NCBI GenBank assembly: GCA_002448445.1
Contig: DJYC01000041.1
Span: forward strand, 86,658 to 150,657
Reading direction: 5' to 3'
Source: Treponema sp. UBA6988
GTDB taxonomy: Bacteria > Spirochaetota > Spirochaetia > Treponematales > Treponemataceae
DNA: 64,000 nt
Part shown: in pieces, positions 9,686 through 18,570 of the stretch
Numbering within the stretch: the stretch's first letter is position 1
Layout of the letters: every line of letters begins with the position of its first letter
Notes under the pieces: model-generated
Told to the model about the DNA's origin: nothing
Database searches by the model: none
What the model saw: only the letters and a program-made list of their open reading frames with translations
Made by a program: the position numbers and the translations under genes

Positions 9686-11176
9686 ATGGCAAATTACAAT
9701 TTGGAAAAACAGCATGCAAAAGGCAAGCTTCATGCAATAGAGCGTATCAATGCCCTTTGCGATAAAGATTCTTTTTATGAAATTTACGAGGGTGCCCGCC
9801 ATACCTGCACAAGCTTCGGGATGGACAAAAAAGACATTCCCTATGACGGCGTAATTACCGGCTTTGGAAAAATCAACGGCAAAAAGGTTGCTATCTACGC
9901 TCAGGATTTTACGGTTCAGGGCGGTTCTCTTGGAAAGGTTCACGGTCAGAAAATCGCAGAACTCATCAGCAAGGCAATTGAATCCCGCTGCCCTGTAATC
10001 GGCATCAATGATTCGGGTGGAGCACGCATTCAGGAAGGTGTTGACGCACTTTGCGGTTACGGAGACCTTTTCTATCAGAATGTCCGTGCAAGCGGAGCCG
10101 TTCCCCAGATTAGCATTATTGCAGGCCCATGTGCCGGCGGTGCCGTATATTCACCAGGAATTACAGACTTTATCTTTGCAGTGGACAAGATAAGCCAGAT
10201 GTTCATCACAGGTCCAAAAGTCGTAAAGAGCGTAATGTTCATGGACATTTCCGCAGAAGACCTGGGCGGTGCTTCAATTCATTCACAGAAGAGCGGTGTT
10301 GCTCATTTCCGCTGCCAGTCAGAAAACGACTGCTACGAAAAAGTCCGCAAGCTTTTGGATTACATTCCACATTATTATGGCGAAGAAATACTTTCCCAGA
10401 AGTTCAAGTTCGATGAACGCAAGAAGGAAAAGCACATCGCAGAAATTCTTCCCGAACGCAGCACCCAGGGCTACGACATGAAGGAAGTAATAAACTGCGT
10501 TACTGACGATGACAGCTTCTTTGAAATTATGCCAGAGTTTGCCCAGAATGCGGTTGTCGGATTTGCAAAGGTGGAAGGAAAGTCTGTTGGTATTATAGGC
10601 AACAATCCTGCCGGCTTGGGCGGAATCCTTGACTGCGATTCATCTGACAAGATTGCGCGTTTTGTGCGCTACTGCGACAGCTACAATATTCCTTTGCTTA
10701 CATTCGTTGACGTTCCGGGCTTTATCCCTGGTCCCCAGGAAGAGCAGAAGGGAATCATCCGCCACGGTGCAAAGTTAATTTATGCTTATGCAGAAGCCAC
10801 CGTGCCAAAGGTAACGATTATTACCCGCAAGGCTTATGGCGGCGCATATATTGCAATGTGCTCAAAGCATCTTGGCGCAGACTTTGTTTATGCCTGGCCA
10901 AAAGCAGAGATTGCCGTTATGGGTGCAGAGGGCGCTCTTGGAATTTTGTATGCAAAAGAAATGCAGGATCCAAGCAAGGCTGAATTTGTTGCACAGAAGT
11001 CTCAGGAGTACAAAGAGACAATCATGACTCCTGCCGTTGCCGCCCAGCGCGACTACATCAGTGCAATAATCAATCCGGAGGAAACCCGCAAGCGCATAGT
11101 CGCAAGCCTTGATTTCCTCTGCGGTAAGAATCAGATGAATGCCCCCGCAAAAAAGCACGGAAACATTCCTCTGTAA
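9686..11176 (+). CDS. Acyl-CoA carboxyltransferase (propionyl/methylmalonyl-CoA type, beta subunit or decarboxylase alpha)
   Basis: 496-residue biotin-dependent carboxyltransferase of the crotonase fold. The ATG at 9686 has AGCGAGG in front and lies downstream of the promoter. N-terminal domain: GKLHAIERINALCD, then NDSGGARIQEGVDALCGYGD, the acyl-CoA site loop. C-terminal domain: VDVPGFIPGPQEEQKGIIRHG and KAYGGAYIAMCSK. It transfers carboxyl groups between biotin and propionyl-CoA or methylmalonyl-CoA, in succinate/propionate metabolism, or acts as the alpha subunit of a sodium-pumping decarboxylase. No biotin carrier or membrane subunit is adjacent, so the direction of the reaction cannot be decided. 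Confidence 0.92.
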   Translation: MANYNLEKQHAKGKLHAIERINALCDKDSFYEIYEGARHTCTSFGMDKKDIPYDGVITGFGKINGKKVAIYAQDFTVQGGSLGKVHGQKIAELISKAIESRCPVIGINDSGGARIQEGVDALCGYGDLFYQNVRASGAVPQISIIAGPCAGGAVYSPGITDFIFAVDKISQMFITGPKVVKSVMFMDISAEDLGGASIHSQKSGVAHFRCQSENDCYEKVRKLLDYIPHYYGEEILSQKFKFDERKKEKHIAEILPERSTQGYDMKEVINCVTDDDSFFEIMPEFAQNAVVGFAKVEGKSVGIIGNNPAGLGGILDCDSSDKIARFVRYCDSYNIPLLTFVDVPGFIPGPQEEQKGIIRHGAKLIYAYAEATVPKVTIITRKAYGGAYIAMCSKHLGADFVYAWPKAEIAVMGAEGALGILYAKEMQDPSKAEFVAQKSQEYKETIMTPAVAAQRDYISAIINPEETRKRIVASLDFLCGKNQMNAPAKKHGNIPL

Positions 11177-11193
11177 TTTTTTTCGGAAGAATT

Positions 11194-11225
11194 GCTGGTT
11201 CTGAATTTTCTTCTTCTGGACCAGC
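11194..11225 (+). terminator. Weak hairpin after the carboxyltransferase
   Basis: GCTGGT (11194-11199) pairs with ACCAGC (11220-11225) across a 20-nt loop and is followed by TTTTATAT. The long loop makes it a modest candidate. Confidence 0.4.
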
Positions 11226-11345
11226 TTTTATATGCTAACCCGCTTTCCAGGGTTGCGCCTTTCGGCTCCATTGCCTGGCGGCAACCGCTTCGCGGCCCTT
11301 CCAATCGGGGGTAGGAATTATTTTGAATACTCCTGCCCCTTTGCT
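11226..11345. repeat. Intergenic GC-rich repeat, copy 1
   Basis: Contains the family words CTAACCCGCTTTCCAGGGTT, TTCGGCTCCATTG and CCTTCCAATCGGGGGTAGG. The same words occur near 41280-41420, 51790-52240 and 63950-64000. It sits between converging genes. No open frame is supported. Confidence 0.6.
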
Positions 11346-11346
11346 T

Positions 11347-12567
11347 TTAGTAATTTCCGCCAAACTCAGGGCCAAAGACCCAGCCGCGAACAATTTCGTC
11401 TTTTCCTTCTATAGGTGCATCAATATAATACCACTTTGAAGTCTTTCCGTTTATTGTCTGACTTTCCGTACTGCATCCAACAAGGTCAAATAGGGTGTTT
11501 TCCTTTTGGCGTTTTCCCCTTGCCCTGTCCAAGTTGCCTATTACTTTTGATTTTACGGATGGCTGTACATATACCTTGATTTTTGCGCTGGAATTTCCTG
11601 TAAGGCAAATAAATATCATCTCCTGAGAATTTTCCACTTTTTCGTATCCAAAAGGAAATGTTACTTTTTTTAGGCCTTTCAAGCTTACGTATCCCCATTC
11701 AGGAATTTGTGTAATTATAGAATCGTTGCTTTTGTATTTGGCAAATATGACGGAGCCTGGCTGAAGCTTTAAAAAATCCCTGTTGTATAAATAGTCTGCA
11801 TCAAGGTTTTTTAAAACCACAAGCTTGTTTTCGGGAACTTCATACCATTCCCCACTTTTGGGTTCATTAAAGCATGTTGCTTCAACGTCCTCCACAGGAA
11901 GCGCAAGAATTTGTTTTTCGCTCAATTTTAGGGCTTCCGCAGAAATCCAGTTGTACTGGTGGTTCTTGTCTCCAGAGATGCGTACAAAATAATTTAGCTT
12001 TCCGTCATAGTTTATTTTTGCTGCAGTGCGGCTGTAGGCTATTACTTTGCTTGCCGTTTTGTAGCCCCACATTTCTCCACCAATGGCATTTATGTTGCAG
12101 TAGGCATAGATGTCTTCCTGGCCTGTTTGCTTGAATTCTGCAATTACAGGATTGGTGCCGTATGGAGAAAAGAAAGCTGATTTTTCAACGCCTTTGAACC
12201 ATGAAATCTGAATTAGAGAACTAAGAACCAATGTGCCATTGATATCAATGTAAAAATTGTAGTCATCAGCAAATTCTGTTTTTAAATCTTCTACTTTGTA
12301 GTATTCGGTTTTCTTTGAATCAATATACTCTATTTTGCATACGAAATCAAAATTTCCAACATTCATTCTTGCTTCTGCATCAAAGCCGGTACGTCCATGG
12401 TTGCTGCGCACATCCCCCACGGAAACAGATTTTGAGTAGTCTAAAGACCTTAATTCATCTGCTTCAAGTTTTACAAACTTTGCATCTGCGGCCTCTTCCG
12501 TAAATGCTGAATTCAAAAAAATGCAGCCTGCCAATAGCGCCGTAAGAAGAATTTTTCTTTTTTTCAT
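11347..12567 (-). CDS. Exported protein with C-terminal SH3-like segment, unknown function
   Basis: 406 residues from the ATG at 12567, which has AGGAG 8 nt upstream; the GTG 9 nt earlier overlaps that site and is rejected. It has an N-terminal signal peptide (about 25 residues, LLTALLAGCIFLNSAFT) and a middle region rich in aromatic strands. The last 75 residues look like a bacterial SH3 repeat (KVYVQPSVKSKVIGNLD, then SKWYYIDAPIEG and RGWVFG). It lies directly downstream of the RHS gene, in the slot often used by immunity genes. A hairpin at 12592-12631 and its own ribosome site separate them, and it is large for an immunity protein. Confidence 0.75.
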   Translation of the reverse strand: MKKRKILLTALLAGCIFLNSAFTEEAADAKFVKLEADELRSLDYSKSVSVGDVRSNHGRTGFDAEARMNVGNFDFVCKIEYIDSKKTEYYKVEDLKTEFADDYNFYIDINGTLVLSSLIQISWFKGVEKSAFFSPYGTNPVIAEFKQTGQEDIYAYCNINAIGGEMWGYKTASKVIAYSRTAAKINYDGKLNYFVRISGDKNHQYNWISAEALKLSEKQILALPVEDVEATCFNEPKSGEWYEVPENKLVVLKNLDADYLYNRDFLKLQPGSVIFAKYKSNDSIITQIPEWGYVSLKGLKKVTFPFGYEKVENSQEMIFICLTGNSSAKIKVYVQPSVKSKVIGNLDRARGKRQKENTLFDLVGCSTESQTINGKTSKWYYIDAPIEGKDEIVRGWVFGPEFGGNY

Positions 12568-12591
12568 ATTTATCACTCCTATTATAAATAA

Positions 12592-12631
12592 CAGGATGTG
12601 CTGCTAAAAGTTACTTTAACAGCATATCCTG
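12592..12631 (-). terminator. Strong hairpin at the end of the T2SS/RHS operon
   Basis: A 40-nt near-perfect inverted repeat: CAGGATGTGCTGCTAAAAG against its partner CTTTAACAGCATATCCTG. It lies 24 nt beyond the RHS stop codon and before the ribosome site of the next gene. The T-run after it is weak (TTATTTAT), so it may act as a partial terminator or an RNA processing/stability element. Confidence 0.6.
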
Positions 12632-12654
12632 ATTATAAACTTATCTAAACATCC

Positions 12655-15600
12655 CTAATTGTTTTTAGAAAAATCATATCCGCGAATTCCTAGGATAGTT
12701 GCATTTGTTAGGCTTTTGACATTTTCTGAAGAGACATCGTAGTATTGGTTGTTTCCAATGCCGTTCACAAAATGCATATATGAATACTCGTTCTTGCTAC
12801 TCAAGCAATAAACCGTGTACTGCGGATTGTCCGTAGTGTATGTGAATTTTCCAGGAAGCCCAGTTGTTGCCCACATGGCGTTTGCTGCTGTGTAAAAATT
12901 TGTGGTCGCATCTTCCGAATCAACCGTACCTTTCGCAATCGCATTGTTCATTGCTGCAACAGCCTGTTCCTTTGTCATAGCTTCCCCTGTCATTAAAGTG
13001 TATTGCTCTGAAACAACGTTCAGAGCTGTTGTTGCCGCGCAGGCAGAGGCTCCAAACCTTTCATGTTTTTTTGCACTTGCTTGCGGGCTTAGATTTTCTT
13101 GCCCAGGAATATGAACCCACGAGCCAATGTCCCTCTGATTGAATTTTGTGGCAACAGCCTCCAGTCCCCACAAGTCCACAAAGTTTACTGGATCGCCTGC
13201 ACAGTATGCATACCAGTTCATTCCGTCGCGGATAGGGTCGCTCGTTGTAAAGCGGGCAAGGACAGGAGAGTAATCCCTGAATCCGTAGTCGTACATGCCA
13301 AGTGTCGCATTGTATTTTTTGCCGGCATAGGCAAAGTCTGCACCTGATACAACTGCGGCTGCAGTATCAATGTTTGTTTTTATGCCATTTTTGTTATTGG
13401 CAAAATAAGGCGTTCCATCAGCATCATAGTCAACTGAATAGTATGAACTTCCGTCTGCTGCAACTGAGCACCTTATGCTTCCCCTGCCGTCTGACGTCAA
13501 TTCATACGAGGTGGATTGCGAGGTGGAGTATTTTGGAACGAATGAATTGGCTTGGAAAATTTTTCTTCCGTTTGCATAGGTGAAGTAGCGGGTAATATTG
13601 CAACGAGTCTGAGAAGTGCTCTTTGTGCGGCTTTTCGCTGCGTAAGAATCTATGTCTACAAAACGTACCTGCTGAGTCTCACCTGTATATTCTGATCCGC
13701 CTGAATTGGCGTTAGAATATGCAAATGGTTCATATTCACAAAGTTCATTCATCGTTAATCCGTCGTATACAGAGCGCACCGTGCAACCCGTATTGTCACG
13801 TACTGACTGTCTGCGGCCAAAAGCATCGTAGGTAAATGATTCTGTGAAACTGCTTTCTGTCCTGTAATCGACAACTCTACTCTCTCTTAATCTGTTGGAA
13901 GAAGTATAAGATAAAGTAACGTTTTTGTAAAGGGTATTTTCAGATATTAAATTTCCATTGTCATCGTATTTGAACTCTGCTGTTGAAGAATTTTTTCCTG
14001 AAATTCTTACAAGTCTGTTTTCTGCATCGTATTCATAATTCAGCGTGCCCAATGCGTTTGACTTTGATACTCTGTTTCCGTTTAAATCATATTTGTATGA
14101 CTCAATCCATGATTCTTGTGATGAGAAAGTGAAATCCAAATTCATTTTTTTGCAAAGAAATTTTGCCTTTTCTGCGAATTCCTTTGGAAAGTCAACTGAC
14201 TCATAAATCGGACGGGCAGAGGGCCTTTCACCGTATTCTTCAAATTCCCTGTAAGTTTTTTCTTCAATCTCTTTGCTGTATGCGACAACCTGTTTTTGTA
14301 TTCGTCCATGCTTATCATACTCAAACAATGAGAATGAGGGTTTTGAGTTTATAGTGCATGCAATATGACCATTGCTGTCATAGATAATTCCTTCCGCAAA
14401 CAAGATGTTGCCACAGGAATCCCTCTGAACCGTAAGAATTTCCCTGCCGATTTCATCTTTTTCCTTTGTTACACTTACTCCGCTTGAACTTAAAGAACCG
14501 TTTTCATTCCCAGAATTATCGTAACAGAAATTGATTTTATTCATGTCTGATACTGCAGAATTTAAGTTTCCGCTTGAATCATAACTATAAATTGTATCGT
14601 ATCCATCTAATGAAATTCTTGTGACGCGTCCATGCTTGTCATACGAATAGTTTGTCGTTTTGTCAGCATCATTCGCCAAAACCAGCATGTTTGATTCATC
14701 ATACTTGTAAGTCTGAACAGTAGCCTCTGTTTCGGCTTTTATGATGGATCCAAAAACATCATAGTGCAGAGCAGAGAATGTTTTGTCACCATATTTCGTG
14801 ATTTGCTTTCCGGTTTCTTCCGAAAAACTTTGTGTGATTGTGTTTCCGTTAAAATCCGTTGTGGTAATAGAGTTGTCTCTTATGTTGTAAGTCGTCTTTT
14901 TTGTTTTTCCCAAAGCGTTCGTTTCACAGATATTTCTGCCGAATGAATCAAATGTGTAGGTCCGCAAATTGCCGAGAGCATCACGTACTTTTAGGGTACG
15001 CATGTCTTTTGAGTAGGATTTTTGCTGAATTAAATCACCAGATTCAAAGACTTTTACAATAAGGCCTGATCCGTCATAGGAAAATTCCTTTGGGGGCATG
15101 CCTCTTTCTTTTCTTGATGTGCACCTGTCAAATGAGTCGTATTCGCATTCCAAAACAGTTCCCAAGGAATCCGTATGCTTTAAAAGGTTTCCCTTTGCAT
15201 CGTATGAAAAATTCTGCTCGTTGTTATCATCTTTTATTTGAGAAATCATTCCTAGTGCGTTGTAAAGATAGTGCGTCGTTGTCTTTCCGCATTGCTCGGT
15301 AACTGCGGCATCGTATTCATTGTAGGAAAATGTTTTTTCTGTTTCTGCATCATAAAGTAAATTTCCCCATACGTCATATTTTGATTCACAATAAATTTTC
15401 CCGTTTTTTCTTGTTACCGAACCGGTTTTATCATCGTGTGTAATTTCTTCTACAAGCGTTCTTCCGTCATTGCACTGATGCTTTTGCATTATTTTCTTAC
15501 GGCCTAGAGAGTCATATTCTGTTTTTTGAACATAATTTTTTGTACTCTCTGTAACGGTTGTCGTTCCTGAATTTTCAGTGTATGAATAATTTGTTACAAA

Positions 15601-18561
15601 TCCGCTTGCACTGATTTTTCTTGCCAATCTACTGTCAGTTCCGTAGTGGAAATCAAAAATATGAGTGTTATCTTGTACTATTGAAGCAATTTGTCCAGAA
15701 AAAAGGTCATAGGAATACTTCGTGATTCCTCCATACGGATTTATAGATTCGCGTAATTTTCCTGCAGGAGAAAAGTTGTTGGTTGAAGAGCGACCTTCTG
15801 CGTCTGTTTTTTTTACAAGAAAGCCTTTTTCATTATAGAATTCCGTCGCATAAAGATTTCCGTCTTTTTTTATACGGATTACTTTGTTTCCATTTTCATA
15901 CGAGTATGTAAATTCGTTTGTAAACTTGTTTCCAATAATCATCTTGTTATTGTCTACAAAGTATCTCGTCTCTTTTGTAATGTCGCCCAAAGAATTGTAT
16001 TCGTATTCTGTTTTTATGCAGGGCGCATCATTTGATGCTGCAGCAGAATGATTCCACAAATACAATGCTTTTATTTTTCCTGACGGGTTGTATTCATAGA
16101 TTGATTTTGTTCTTGCATTTGCAATGGCACTTTTGATGTCATCTCCTGTTCCTGTTTTTATTTCTGTGATGTTATGGCTCTTTCCATAGTTGAATAGCCA
16201 TGCCCTTGATTTGCCACTTGTCAAATCGCTTTCGGTTTTGCATGTGATATCCTTTCTGCTGTTCGTTGTGATTCTTCGTTCTATGTTTGTTGGTGTGCGG
16301 AATATCGTTGTGCGGCCATCGTAATCCCAAGTCCAGACCAACCCCTGGATGTTTGTGTAGGAGATTATCCGTCCGTAAGGGTCATATTCGTATTTTCCAT
16401 TTTTGTCTTTCTTTAATGCATAAGTTTCTTCGTCATATTCAAAAGAATCATTGTTGCAGCCTGTGATTTTTCTGATTCCACCCCAATTGTTCGGCGTGTA
16501 GCTGAAGAGAGTTTTTTCATCCCGCTTAATGTACTTTAGGAATCCATTAACGTCATATTCAAAGGTCGTAATAACTGCGTCTCTGTCGCGATATGATGTC
16601 AAAAGATTGTATGGCTGCTGATATGTCCATGTCTCATTAGAGCCGTCACTATAGCTTGTTTTTGTCAAGTTGCCATATGCATCATAAGAGAAAGCTTTGA
16701 TACCATAATTGTTTTCCAAGGTTGCTATTTTGCCGTTTGAATCATAAGTTCTTTTTGTAAACCTGCCATCAGAAAAAAATTCCTTTGTAATATGATTTCC
16801 GTCTTCAAAATAATAGGAAATGCTTTTTCCTTCTGGGTCTGTATAGGTTAATTTCCCGTTTGAAAAATCACCGTCAAAGGTTTCTGTCCATCCTTCTTCA
16901 TTTTTGACCGAAATTACTTTCTTGCTGTCTTTGTCAGAAGAATTTTGACCATAAAAAATTTCGTTGAAATTTCCGTCAGGCTTAATACATTTTTTTATGT
17001 CACCATCGCTGTCATATTCATATTGATATGTGTCATTGTCTTCGTCTACGACTTTTAGCAGCTTGTTTCCGTCGTAGAAAAAGTGTCGCTGGCTTTTGGA
17101 AAGTTCATTTGAAATCTTAGTCAAAAAATTTTTTTCATTTCTGGAAAAAGTCAATATAGTTTTTCCATTATGCTGAATACTTTTGACTTTGTGTGCCCCG
17201 TCAAGTGAAAATACAATCGTGGATCCGTAACGGTCTTTGTAATATTCAGGAAGTCCATATGCTGAAAATTTTTTTGTCAGCCCTGAAAGATAATGGATTT
17301 CTGTACCTCCGTCTGGTGTTGGCGTTGCATACAGTTCCTTTGGAGATGCTTTGTCACAGTTTTCATAGCGGTTGTTTTCTTCATTATAATCTAAAATAAA
17401 AATATTACCGTTGTCATCAATAAAAATTATTGAACTTGGATTGAGCATTGCGGCTTTGTCTTCGTATCCCCATTCGGAAAATTTATTCAGTTCTTTATTT
17501 TTTATCGAATCTTCTTCCATCTTCTGAAGCTTGATTTTTGCTGCCTTTACTTTTGCTTTTACATCTTCAAGCTCTGCTTTTAGGTCCGAACGGTAATATG
17601 AGGAAATGGAGCTTATGGAATTAGATGTGTTCTTTATTTCATTTTCCTGCTTCTTAATTTCAGCTTTAATCTTCTCCAGTTCGCTGTTGTTCGTTCCGCG
17701 GATAATTCTTGTATCTAATGAACAGAACCACTGGTGTCCATATGAACCGCACAAATGATTTCCGCTTATGAGGTTTCTGAAAACGGTATAATTGTTTATG
17801 CCCCAGGCAAAATTTGCATCATAATCGTTGATGAAAAACTTACCTGCAGTAATGAATACCGGGTCGCCTACAAGCGACGGTGCCTCAGATGCTTCTGTCA
17901 CATTTGACGGAAGGGCATTTTGAATGGAACTTGCTATTCCCGATGAGAATATGCTTAGAGAGGGTATTGAAAAGAGTTGGCTGTTAATTTTTCCATTATA
18001 GTCAAAAACATTCGGTGCATGAAAAAAGCATGATACATCTGACGGTGTGCTTTTGGGACCTTTTCCAAACGAAATGTTAGATATGGCGGAAATTGCCGAG
18101 TTTTGAATTCCGGTAAAGCAATTTGAAATTGCAGATTCTATTCCGGAAATTGTAGCTGAAATACTTTCTGCCTGGCTTTTGTCAGAGACAGAAGGACCTG
18201 ATGTGTTCCAGACTGTTTCTCCTACACCCTCTCCTGTAGTTGCAGAGTTGCCTGAATCGCCACTGGAATCTCCGTTGGATGTTCCGCTCGAGTCGCCACC
18301 CGAGTCACCGCTCGCTCCTCCACTGCTTGATGATGTTGATCCTGAACTTCCCGATGAGGATGTACTTCCAGAACTGGCGGATCCTGTAGAGCCCCCTGTG
18401 CTGCTTGAGCCTCCTGAGCTTGCTGATGCAGATGAGGATGCACTTCCTCCTGAAACTCCTATTGCAAATTTTAGGAGCGGCATTGTGATTGCATTTGTCT
18501 GTAATAGGAGTATTCCTGTTGTCAAACAAAATGCTCTTTTTAAGATTGTAGTTAATTTCAT
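12655..18561 (-). CDS. RHS/YD-repeat secreted protein with C-terminal papain-like domain
   Basis: 1968 residues, probably exported. An N-terminal hydrophobic signal (about residues 1-28) is followed by a Ser/Gly low-complexity linker (about 34-115), a DUF6531-like entry segment (GDPVFITAGKFFINDYDANF, about residue 240), and a Glu/Lys coiled-coil insertion (about 290-350). A very long YD-repeat array (YDSFGR-, YDANGN-type motifs) follows. The RHS core ends with YGFRDYSPVLARFTTSDPIR, then DPVNFVDLWGL. The last 168 residues (DNA 12658-13161) carry CAATTALNVV with Cys1841, YMHFVNG with His1930 and YYDVSS with Asp1942, in the order expected for a papain/C39-like peptidase. RHS shells commonly encapsulate toxins. 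An AGGAGG site precedes the ATG, 9 nt after the C11 peptidase gene. Confidence 0.88.
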   Translation of the reverse strand: MKLTTILKRAFCLTTGILLLQTNAITMPLLKFAIGVSGGSASSSASASSGGSSSTGGSTGSASSGSTSSSGSSGSTSSSSGGASGDSGGDSSGTSNGDSSGDSGNSATTGEGVGETVWNTSGPSVSDKSQAESISATISGIESAISNCFTGIQNSAISAISNISFGKGPKSTPSDVSCFFHAPNVFDYNGKINSQLFSIPSLSIFSSGIASSIQNALPSNVTEASEAPSLVGDPVFITAGKFFINDYDANFAWGINNYTVFRNLISGNHLCGSYGHQWFCSLDTRIIRGTNNSELEKIKAEIKKQENEIKNTSNSISSISSYYRSDLKAELEDVKAKVKAAKIKLQKMEEDSIKNKELNKFSEWGYEDKAAMLNPSSIIFIDDNGNIFILDYNEENNRYENCDKASPKELYATPTPDGGTEIHYLSGLTKKFSAYGLPEYYKDRYGSTIVFSLDGAHKVKSIQHNGKTILTFSRNEKNFLTKISNELSKSQRHFFYDGNKLLKVVDEDNDTYQYEYDSDGDIKKCIKPDGNFNEIFYGQNSSDKDSKKVISVKNEEGWTETFDGDFSNGKLTYTDPEGKSISYYFEDGNHITKEFFSDGRFTKRTYDSNGKIATLENNYGIKAFSYDAYGNLTKTSYSDGSNETWTYQQPYNLLTSYRDRDAVITTFEYDVNGFLKYIKRDEKTLFSYTPNNWGGIRKITGCNNDSFEYDEETYALKKDKNGKYEYDPYGRIISYTNIQGLVWTWDYDGRTTIFRTPTNIERRITTNSRKDITCKTESDLTSGKSRAWLFNYGKSHNITEIKTGTGDDIKSAIANARTKSIYEYNPSGKIKALYLWNHSAAASNDAPCIKTEYEYNSLGDITKETRYFVDNNKMIIGNKFTNEFTYSYENGNKVIRIKKDGNLYATEFYNEKGFLVKKTDAEGRSSTNNFSPAGKLRESINPYGGITKYSYDLFSGQIASIVQDNTHIFDFHYGTDSRLARKISASGFVTNYSYTENSGTTTVTESTKNYVQKTEYDSLGRKKIMQKHQCNDGRTLVEEITHDDKTGSVTRKNGKIYCESKYDVWGNLLYDAETEKTFSYNEYDAAVTEQCGKTTTHYLYNALGMISQIKDDNNEQNFSYDAKGNLLKHTDSLGTVLECEYDSFDRCTSRKERGMPPKEFSYDGSGLIVKVFESGDLIQQKSYSKDMRTLKVRDALGNLRTYTFDSFGRNICETNALGKTKKTTYNIRDNSITTTDFNGNTITQSFSEETGKQITKYGDKTFSALHYDVFGSIIKAETEATVQTYKYDESNMLVLANDADKTTNYSYDKHGRVTRISLDGYDTIYSYDSSGNLNSAVSDMNKINFCYDNSGNENGSLSSSGVSVTKEKDEIGREILTVQRDSCGNILFAEGIIYDSNGHIACTINSKPSFSLFEYDKHGRIQKQVVAYSKEIEEKTYREFEEYGERPSARPIYESVDFPKEFAEKAKFLCKKMNLDFTFSSQESWIESYKYDLNGNRVSKSNALGTLNYEYDAENRLVRISGKNSSTAEFKYDDNGNLISENTLYKNVTLSYTSSNRLRESRVVDYRTESSFTESFTYDAFGRRQSVRDNTGCTVRSVYDGLTMNELCEYEPFAYSNANSGGSEYTGETQQVRFVDIDSYAAKSRTKSTSQTRCNITRYFTYANGRKIFQANSFVPKYSTSQSTSYELTSDGRGSIRCSVAADGSSYYSVDYDADGTPYFANNKNGIKTNIDTAAAVVSGADFAYAGKKYNATLGMYDYGFRDYSPVLARFTTSDPIRDGMNWYAYCAGDPVNFVDLWGLEAVATKFNQRDIGSWVHIPGQENLSPQASAKKHERFGASACAATTALNVVSEQYTLMTGEAMTKEQAVAAMNNAIAKGTVDSEDATTNFYTAANAMWATTGLPGKFTYTTDNPQYTVYCLSSKNEYSYMHFVNGIGNNQYYDVSSENVKSLTNATILGIRGYDFSKNN

Positions 18562-18570
18562 TTGTACCTC

